64,000 nt of DNA from NCBI GenBank assembly GCA_013306675.1, contig JABLUY010000117.1:46704-110703 (forward strand), read 5' to 3'. Source of the DNA: Thraustochytrium sp. TN22 (taxonomy: Eukaryota; Sar; Bigyra; Thraustochytrida; Thraustochytriidae). This document shows, one piece after another, positions 58,103 through 64,000 of this stretch. The position numbers were made by a program, and so were the translations under genes. The first letter of the stretch is position 1; each line of letters starts with the position of its first letter. A model generated the notes under the pieces. That model was given only the letters and a program-made list of their open reading frames with translations, was not told where the DNA came from and did no database searches.

Positions 58103-59230
58103 TCAGTGCCCAGCTTGGAGCGCCGCGCACCGCTCATTGGTGCACTGCGCAAAAGGTTCTGCGCCAAAAGACTGGTACTCACGGCTCGCCTCCGTCTCGC
58201 CCACGGCTGCGAGCGCGTGCGGGGTCTCGGAAGCAAGCCCTTGGCCAACTTCGTGGGCATGATGCGTTGCGGGCGGGACTGCGGCGTCCGCGTCTAGCGT
58301 GAATTTAAAGGTGGGCAAGACGACGCCCGTGTCGCAGAGAAGCTTGACCGCGTTCTGAGCCACGAGACCAGCGAGCAGCATCGCGAGCCCGGGAAGGTCT
58401 TGCTTTGAAGTGCCACGCGAATCGTCAGTTGTCGCTGACTTGAACGACGAAGACAGCTGCGTGCGGCGCGTCTGCATCGTGCTGGCCGCCGTGCGCGCCT
58501 CGCGGCACGTGAGGCAGGCCGTGCGACCAGGGCGCACCACATTAATCATGGCGGAGGAGGCGTCCATGTCAAGGCGCGTGCTCATGAGCGGAACGTTGAG
58601 CTCCAGAGTGACGTCATTGATCGCCTGCCACGCGGTGCGCGAGTCCAAGCACGAGATGATGAGGTCCACCTTGCGAGGCTCGGCCAGCAAGTCGTCAACT
58701 AGGATGCGGCGTGCTGCAGGGTCCGAGACGTCCAAGGCCTCGGACCGGAGCTTAACGTCGGGCGCTACCTCGAGCACGGCAAGACGGGTGGCCTGCGTCT
58801 TGGGAAGGCCAATGTGGTCCCACTCATAGACGGATGCCTCCAGGTGCTCGCGGCCGACCTTTCCGGAGTCTACCAGCACGAGCGCACCCACGCCGCTCCG
58901 AGCGAGAAGCACGGCCACCTGCGCGCCCACTCGTCCGAGGCCGAGTACTGCCACCGTCCGCTGCCGCAGTTGGCGAGCACGCGACGCTGTGGCAGCACTC
59001 TGCGCCCTCGACGTCACGCACGTGCTGAGGTTGCTGCTGCGCGAGTCGCTGCTGGCGAGCGCCTGCTGGTGCGATGCCAGATGCTGCTGTCGCTGCTGTT
59101 GCTGCGTTGACTGCTGTTGCTGCGATAAAAGGTTCTCCTCGAGCAGCTTGACGTAGCGCCGGAGCTTGGACACGTAGCCCACGAGGTCCTCGCTCGTCAG
59201 GACAATGTCCGCATCCTCGGCGCTCGGCAT
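58103..59230 (-). CDS. UBA5-like E1 fold protein without the catalytic cysteine
   Basis: The 375-aa product has a ThiF/E1 fold closest to UBA5, the E1 for the ubiquitin-like protein UFM1. An N-terminal helix and Gln-rich stretch precede TVAVLGLGRVGAQVAVLLAR (nucleotide loop, G97-x-G-x-x-G102), D121, IGLPKTQATRL (K144) and DLIISCLDS (D196). The zinc site is complete: C239-x-x-C242 and C363-x4-C368, the same spacing as UBA5. But the segment aligned to the UBA5 active-site loop (CAASLPTTM) reads SKQDLPGLAML, with no Cys, and the N-x-x-x-R of the adenylation site is EHLEASV. The C-terminal UFM1-interacting tail is also missing. It is probably a pseudo-E1 or a very divergent activating enzyme. Confidence 0.8.
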   Translation of the reverse strand: MPSAEDADIVLTSEDLVGYVSKLRRYVKLLEENLLSQQQQSTQQQQRQQHLASHQQALASSDSRSSNLSTCVTSRAQSAATASRARQLRQRTVAVLGLGRVGAQVAVLLARSGVGALVLVDSGKVGREHLEASVYEWDHIGLPKTQATRLAVLEVAPDVKLRSEALDVSDPAARRILVDDLLAEPRKVDLIISCLDSRTAWQAINDVTLELNVPLMSTRLDMDASSAMINVVRPGRTACLTCREARTAASTMQTRRTQLSSSFKSATTDDSRGTSKQDLPGLAMLLAGLVAQNAVKLLCDTGVVLPTFKFTLDADAAVPPATHHAHEVGQGLASETPHALAAVGETEASREYQSFGAEPFAQCTNERCAALQAGH

Positions 59231-59661
59231 GAGCGCAAGCTACAAGGCGCACCTCGCCAGCCCAGCATCCCCAAGTCTGCGCAAGCACATGACAGCGCAG
59301 GCAGCCCGCGCGCCACTGGGGCGGGCCCTCGGAAGGACTCGCTCGAAGAGAGGCGTTGAATACGTTGGGTGGGGACCGGGGTGTGCGCCAAAAATGAGCT
59401 TGCAAAGAGACATGGGACAGGGACCCGCTATTGTAGGCCAGACGTGGGCGTCGGCGGCAGCTGCCAACGTTGGTAGCGCATCCTGGCTGACTGCAAATAC
59501 GACTCCGGAGCAGAAAAATCGCTCCGGAGTTCCTTTTTCCCAAGCAAGTCGTCCACGCATCACGCGGTGGACCAGACCGTGCAGAAGCAGAGCAGTCAAG
59601 CAGCAGTCAAAGCAGCAGTCAAAGTAGCAGCAGCAGCGGCAGCAGCAGCAGCAGCAGCAGG
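59231..59661. promoter_or_regulatory. Divergent interval UBA5-like / coiled-coil protein
   Basis: 431 bp. Directly before the + strand start is a GCA/CAG repeat (about 59596-59660) that would lie in the 5' leader. No gene is seen. Confidence 0.55.
59596..59660 (+). repeat. CAG-type repeat in a 5' leader
   Basis: Imperfect AGCAGTCAA units, then about 13 GCA units ending at the start codon of the coiled-coil gene. Confidence 0.85.
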
Positions 59662-60468
59662 ATGGCATCCGAAGCGCGTCAACCTTTTGCGCAACAGCTG
59701 CAACGCGAGTCTGCGGCGCTGCAGCGTAGCGCACAGCACCCGCTCAAGGCGCTGACGAGCGAGGAGCGCGCGCTGCAGGCGGTGGGCGAAAAGGACGCAC
59801 AGCTGGAGAATCTGCGCAAGGCGCTCGTGGTGCTGGAGCGCAAGCTGGCCCAGGAGCAGTTCGAACATGGGCAGACGCGCACTCGACTCCGGGATGTGGA
59901 AATGGCGTGCCGGCGCCTCCAGGTGCTGGACAAGGTGCAGCAAGAGATCGGTGCAGAGCAACTCCGCGTGGGGGCGACGGAGTGCGAAGGCGAGGCACCC
60001 GCTGCGAACCCGCACCTGCTGTCGCAGAAGCCGCGCGACATTCGCGTACACGGTGGGTCCGGTTCCCTGAACAAGTTCGCCTTCGGCAGCGACCAGCTGC
60101 AAACGTTGATCGAGCAGCACGCAGGCCACTCCGGCCAGCTAGGGTCCTTCGCGCGGAGGTCATCCTTTGACCATGCGGCGCGCGAAGAGGAGGCTGCCAT
60201 CTCGCGCGAGCGCGAGGCGCAGCGCAAGGAAAGCTGGCGCCGCATGGTGGCCCTCAAGAAGCAGCCGGAGGAGAAGGCTCGCTTCGACATTTTCGGCAAC
60301 GCCGTTGCGGAGCACGCGGCGCCCGTGGGCAACCAGGAGGCTCGCGAGGAACCTCCGATGGAGGGCCTTTTTGCAGGGTTGGGCACGAGCCGCTCGCGCT
60401 ACAACGAACGCGCCGGCACGGATCTGCAGTCCAACGCCTACCTCGCGTCGGCCTCGCTTTGGCGCTAG
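59662..60468 (+). CDS. Unrecognised coiled-coil protein
   Basis: The ORF gives 268 aa from an ATG in GGATGG context. Residues about 30-110 form a heptad-rich, charged helix (EERALQAVGEKDAQLENLRKAL, VVLERKLAQEQFEHGQ), followed by a loop and a second charged helix at about 175-210 (AAREEEAAISREREAQRKE). The C-terminal part is less ordered. I recognise no family. Reading-frame length, a single clean ATG and amino-acid composition support a real protein. A structural or scaffold role is only a guess. It converges with the two-TM gene 220 bp downstream. Confidence 0.65.
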   Translation: MASEARQPFAQQLQRESAALQRSAQHPLKALTSEERALQAVGEKDAQLENLRKALVVLERKLAQEQFEHGQTRTRLRDVEMACRRLQVLDKVQQEIGAEQLRVGATECEGEAPAANPHLLSQKPRDIRVHGGSGSLNKFAFGSDQLQTLIEQHAGHSGQLGSFARRSSFDHAAREEEAAISREREAQRKESWRRMVALKKQPEEKARFDIFGNAVAEHAAPVGNQEAREEPPMEGLFAGLGTSRSRYNERAGTDLQSNAYLASASLWR

Positions 60469-60689
60469 CTAGCTAGAGCTAGCTAGGCAAGCTGCGATAA
60501 GTCAGGCACCTGTAAGCGAATGAAAGAGGAACAAAAAATCAACAAAATGACACGCTTCTTGCAATATGATCAGATCAGTCCTGTTGTTTCTTTGGCACAG
60601 CAGCTCGAGTCGCTCCTTGTCGCAGTCTCTCTCAGGCAGGCTCTCTCTCGCCTTGTCCTTTTCACACTCCTCGGCTTGCTCAGACACTT
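60469..60689. other. Convergent 3' interval with CTAGCTAG cluster
   Basis: Three overlapping or adjacent CTAGCTAG octamers lie at 60465-60486, the first overlapping the TAG stop of the coiled-coil gene. The rest is AT-richer. No gene is seen. Confidence 0.6.
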
Positions 60690-61772
60690 TCACTCAGTCA
60701 GTTCGTTCATGCTGACCGTGAAGTCCGCAATCAAAACGCGAACAGGCTCCGTGTACTGTCGCGGCGCGTAGTGCACGAGCAACGGGGTGGGCGCGGCCAT
60801 GAGTAGGAAGAGCCCGAGCGAGGGCAAGAGCACGGAGACAGAGGCCCCCGTGAGAGCGCGGAGCGCGGAGATGAGGACAGCGATGATCAGGGAGGCCAGC
60901 GCCTCGACCGCGACGAGGAGCGCGACGATTTCGTTGTCCGTAAGCTCCCGCATGAAACGCTGGCGGCGCAGGTTGAAGACGGAGTCGCGGTGGCGCGTGA
61001 GGCTGCCGCGGCGCACGTTGGCAGGCGGGATATCGGGCGAGCTCTTGCGCGACTCAGAACCGCGCTTGGCGCTACTGCGCTTCTTCTTCTTCTTCTTGAC
61101 AACCGACACGCGGCGCTGGCGGAAGGCGCTCTTGGACGGCATGACCTCGGGCGGAGGCGGCAGGTGCATGGGGTGCAGAACCTCCGGGTCCTCGTCCTCG
61201 GCACTGTCCTCGAGCTCCTCGCGGATCTGGTCCAGGCCGTCGCTGTGGCTGTCAAAGTACTCCAGCGGGTCCTTGTAGCTGCCCTGCTCCGCGAGCATGC
61301 GGCGCGCGCGCGCCTTGTAGTTGGGGCGGCCGAAGAGGTTGACCAGGCTGGTGCCCTTCTTCTTGCGGCGCGCCTTGAGCACGTCCGCTAGCTCGTCGGC
61401 GTCCAGCTCGCGCTCGCGGAAGCAGCGCTCCTCGCCGTCCCAGAACGGATCGTCCTCCGGCGCCGACTCCCACAGGCCCCTGCGCGACTCCTCGGCGTCG
61501 CGCGCCTCCTTGTGCGGCAGCCGCTTGATGGTCACCAGTCCCGCCGACGACCGGAACCGCACGCGCTGCGGCGGGGCCTCCGCCGACGACATGGACGAGG
61601 ACGACGACCGCCGCGACGACGCGGAGCTCGCCGCCGACGACCGCCTGCTGCTGCTCCGCCGCGCCGACGTGCGCCGCGCTTCGCGGTCCGTCGCCGCCGC
61701 GCCGCCCGCTTCCCCGGCCGCCGGCCCGGCCGCCAGCGCGGCCGCCGCGCCGCCCCCCGACGCCTGCGCCAT
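60690..61772 (-). CDS. Unrecognised basic protein with two C-terminal membrane helices
   Basis: The 360-aa product has an Ala/Ser/Arg-rich N-terminus (1-65), a more structured middle (FRSSAGLVTIKRLPHKEARD near 75, RGLWESAPEDDPFWDGEERCF near 100, RPNYKARARRMLAEQ near 150), then Lys/Arg/Ser-rich sequence. Two hydrophobic helices lie at about 283-305 (IVALLVAVEALASLIIAVLI) and about 312-335 (VSVLLPSLGLFLLMAAPTPL). The tail is short. A large cytosolic basic part anchored by a C-terminal hairpin is likely. I do not recognise a family. The ATG follows GCC (minus strand) and is the first in frame. Confidence 0.65.
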   Translation of the reverse strand: MAQASGGGAAAALAAGPAAGEAGGAAATDREARRTSARRSSSRRSSAASSASSRRSSSSSMSSAEAPPQRVRFRSSAGLVTIKRLPHKEARDAEESRRGLWESAPEDDPFWDGEERCFRERELDADELADVLKARRKKKGTSLVNLFGRPNYKARARRMLAEQGSYKDPLEYFDSHSDGLDQIREELEDSAEDEDPEVLHPMHLPPPPEVMPSKSAFRQRRVSVVKKKKKKRSSAKRGSESRKSSPDIPPANVRRGSLTRHRDSVFNLRRQRFMRELTDNEIVALLVAVEALASLIIAVLISALRALTGASVSVLLPSLGLFLLMAAPTPLLVHYAPRQYTEPVRVLIADFTVSMNELTE

Positions 61773-62859
61773 CCCGCGCCGCCGCCGCCGCCGCGCCCGC
61801 GCCGCGCCGCCGCCCGCCGCGCGCCGCCGCCGCCGCCGCCGCGCTTGCGTGCCTGCCGCGCTGCCCGCGCCGCCGCGCGCCGGGCGCCGCCCGCCGGCAC
61901 GCGCGCCGCGTGCACGTGCCGTCCGAGTCCGCCTGTGCTGCGGCCTTCACGCACTGCCACCCGTGGCGATCAAAGTCGGCAGCCCGTGGCGATCAAAGTC
62001 GGAGCTCGCCTGGAGCCACTGCCGCTGGCCGCGTGCAGTGAGCTAACTTGCGGTTCCGGCCGGGGATCGTCTCGGCCGAGACGACTCGGAGGCGAGGCGA
62101 GACGACGCGAGGCGGGGCGCCGGGTCGAGTCGAGTCTAGTCGAGGCGAGGCGCGCGCAGGTGGTGCACGAGGTGAACTCGGACCTGGACTCGGACTCGGA
62201 CCCGGACTCGAGCTCAGAGTGGCGCCTGGGGAGGAGGACGGCGAGGATGTGGAGCAGCTCTTGCCAGAGGCTGGCTTGTGCGACCCGCCCAGATCGATGC
62301 CATGCCGGCTCAGAGCTGAGGTCGGAGCTGTGCTGATGGGCCGTGCCGATGGCGGCCGGCCATGCCGGCGACCTAAGTTACGTCGAGCTTGATGGTTGTT
62401 TCCTGTGTAGATGAAAGGACTACGAGGAGAAACCGAGGTCGGGGTTCGAGTTCGATTCAAGAGGCCAGGACTGGAGGAAGAACAGGAGGCAGCCACGCGC
62501 CGCGCGAACGCAGCACATCTGCGTGCTGCGCCTGGCTGCTCGAGGAAGCCGCCGTACCCCATGAACCTTCTTTCTCAGCACCTCGCGGCAGACGTGAAGC
62601 GTCGCGAGAGCTTTACAAGGAAGCGCGCGGCATGGCTCTGTCATTTGACTGCCTGTGCGACCGTGCCTGCCTGTGCGATCGTGCCTGCCTGTGCGATTGT
62701 GCGATCCTGCCTGCCTCCTTGATGACTGCTTCTTCATCTGCGAGTCGCCGTAACGCTCGAAAAGGCTCGTGCCGTACTACACACAAGACCGTGACGCAGC
62801 TGCTCTGCGCTCGCCCAACCGCGCGCACAGGGCGCGCGGCGGTGGCGGTGCGCGGCGGG
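61773..62859. promoter_or_regulatory. Divergent interval between two unrecognised genes
   Basis: About 1.1 kb. CCG repeats next to the 60690-61772 gene give way to direct repeats of GGCGATCAAAGTCGG (about 61963 and 61987). A GGACTC hexamer run lies at about 62179-62215 and a TGCGACCGTGCC-type repeat (about 62660-62705). The frame of the downstream ORF is open back to 62389, so part of this may be coding. Confidence 0.45.
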
Positions 62860-63720
62860 ATGCTGGCGACGGAGGCCGCGCTGGAGCAGGCGCGGCTGAC
62901 GGCGCAGCGGCTGCGCGCCATCCGGGAGTCGTCGCCGCTGCTGCGGCCCTACTGGCAGCGCGGCGAGACCAACTACGGCGTCTTCGAGCAGCCGTTCTTG
63001 CAGCTGCCGGTGCCGCGCGTGTGCTTGTGTGACTGCGACTGCGGCTGCCGCGCGCCAGCACATCGTGAGGCTGCCACGCAGACCTGGGTGGAGGAGGGCA
63101 CGCAGACGCAGCTGCCGCTGCCGGTGTGGAGCGACGGGGACCGCGAGGACGAGCACAAAACCGCCACCGGGGCCACTGCTGCCGTCGCGATTGACAACCG
63201 CAAAATCAAGAAGAGCGCTGCTGCGTCCGGCTCTCGCCCAGTGGCCAGCCACATGCGCGGGCTGCTGGTTGAGGAGCTGCGCGCCGATGTCGACGTCGAC
63301 GTCGACGTCGACGTCGCGGAGGTGGACGAGGACGCCTTTGCGCGCCGGTCTCGGCATGCCCGCCGCGTGGCGTCGTCTAGCGCGACCTCTCAGAGCGCCA
63401 ACGTGACCACGCTGCGGCTCTCGCCGACAGGCTCGCTAGATATCATCGTGCAGGCGGGCGACGAGGACCGCACGCTGGAGATCTCCGGCGCCTCTCCGCC
63501 GCGCGTCCGGACGTCCTCCAATCGAAGTCGGCCCAACGGGTCGCGCGGCTCCGCCCGCAAGCCGCAGCAGCCTCCGCCGCCGCTCCCACCAGGAGGGTCC
63601 GCCTCGATCTCGCTGCCGGACGAGGATCTCGGCGCCTTTATCAGCGACGAGGCGCTCCTCCAGCTCGAGGTCGAGGTCTTGCGCCGCCACGAGCGTCTTC
63701 GCAGTATCTTGGAGCGCTGA
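62860..63720 (+). CDS. Unrecognised acidic, low-complexity protein
   Basis: The ORF from this ATG gives 286 aa. An alternative in-frame ATG at 62392 would add 156 residues that look like leader rather than protein. A structured-looking N-terminus (LEQARLTAQRLRAIRESSPLL, then WQRGETNYGVFEQPFLQLPV) is followed by a short cysteine cluster (CLCDCDCGC). An Asp-Val dipeptide repeat is coded by GTCGAC units (63289-63318). The last part is Ser/Pro-rich and ends with a helix (LLQLEVEVLRRHERLRSIL). No family is recognised. It may be intrinsically disordered. Confidence that it is a gene is moderate. Confidence 0.5.
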   Translation: MLATEAALEQARLTAQRLRAIRESSPLLRPYWQRGETNYGVFEQPFLQLPVPRVCLCDCDCGCRAPAHREAATQTWVEEGTQTQLPLPVWSDGDREDEHKTATGATAAVAIDNRKIKKSAAASGSRPVASHMRGLLVEELRADVDVDVDVDVAEVDEDAFARRSRHARRVASSSATSQSANVTTLRLSPTGSLDIIVQAGDEDRTLEISGASPPRVRTSSNRSRPNGSRGSARKPQQPPPPLPPGGSASISLPDEDLGAFISDEALLQLEVEVLRRHERLRSILER

Positions 63721-64000
63721 CCCACCGCGAGCCACCTCCTCACATGCACGCGCGGGGGGCGCTGTGCATCCGAGTCCTGCGCATTCTAAGTCATTCCATT
63801 GCAGTCAACAACTTCCTATCTCTCTATGCATCTCACCGCGGCGCCACGATCATGGCGTCTCCCCACGGCCTCGCGGCGAGGTCGCCTCGTCACGATTCGC
63901 GCTCGTGTCAGCGGGGGCATTGCATTGCATTGCAGTGCATTGCCGTGCATTGCATTGCATTGCATTGCATTGCATTGCATTGCATTGCATTGCATTGCAT
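63721..64000 (+). repeat. 3' intergenic DNA ending in a GCATT pentamer array
   Basis: From 63917 to the window end the sequence is GCATT repeated about 16 times, with GCAGT and GCCGT variants near the left edge. It continues past the window. The complement array sits at about 41945-42010. Nothing else is seen between 63721 and 63916. Confidence 0.85.

Noticed and set aside
62420-62480. tRNA-like T-loop (GGTTCGAGTTC) near 62440
   Set aside because: No matching D-arm, anticodon arm or acceptor stem could be placed around it.
63917-64000. Telomere
   Set aside because: GCATT is not a known telomere repeat type, and the same pentamer occurs internally at 41945-42010. The array also runs off the window, so its length is unknown.

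Overview
This is a 64 kb piece of a GC-rich, gene-dense, intron-poor protist nuclear genome. Every recognisable protein is eukaryotic: Mediator MED31, NF-YC, PIG-W, PIG-F, WDR3/UTP12, RIC8, a myosin, a clathrin light chain and an OSCA channel. There are no bacterial operons, no rRNA or tRNA genes that I could recognise, and no transposon or virus. Most genes are one long ORF. Four places need splicing or probably do, with introns from about 41 nt to 352 nt. A WW-MyTH4 myosin, a Dictyostelium GbpA/GbpB-type phosphodiesterase and heavy trinucleotide repeats point to a free-living heterotrophic protist, possibly a heterokont of thraustochytrid type. That placement is inference.

Layout, left to right. 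1-2672: ATG-free leader-like DNA. 2673-7500 (+): a polyQ protein, an unrecognised spliced gene and MED31. 7592-8130 (-): decayed PEX5 remnant. 8444-9130 (-): Mpv17/PMP22 protein. 11867-15073 (-): metallo-beta-lactamase phosphodiesterase with cyclic-nucleotide-binding domains, divergent from a USP47-like deubiquitinase (15645-19580). 19866-21290 (+): PIG-W, convergent with a plasma-membrane-type Ca2+-ATPase (21424-25290, -), itself divergent from PIG-F (26305-27052). 27283-28488 (-): a TBCC/RP2-like domain fused to a clathrin light chain. 29205-31307 (-): GFAT. 31308-35459: the largest gene-free stretch. 35460-36309 (-): NF-YC, divergent from a TPR-Aha1 co-chaperone (36930-38210). 38641-41739 (-): OSCA/CSC1 channel, divergent from RIC8 (42687-44159), whose 3' end is tandemly duplicated. 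44545-48609 (-): WW-motor-MyTH4 myosin. 50003-50527 (-): WD40 fragment. 50789-54133 (-): BTB-ankyrin-FYVE protein, divergent from WDR3/UTP12 (54671-57826). 58103-59230 (-): UBA5-like protein lacking the catalytic cysteine. Then a coiled-coil protein, a two-TM protein and one more unrecognised ORF. The window ends in a GCATT repeat.

The genes do not form one pathway, as expected for a eukaryote. Themes do recur: GPI-anchor synthesis (PIG-W, PIG-F), membrane traffic (clathrin light chain, Rabankyrin-like protein), Ca2+ and cyclic-nucleotide signalling (PMCA, OSCA, phosphodiesterase, RIC8), and ubiquitin-type modification (USP47-like, UBA5-like). The observations most worth follow-up are the TBCC-clathrin light chain fusion, the TPR-Aha1 fusion, the cysteine-less UBA5 relative, the 2.67 kb ATG-free leader, the PEX5 pseudogene and a recurrent intergenic 10-mer (CAACTTGAAG). 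All start codons were chosen as the first plausible ATG. None has transcript support here.
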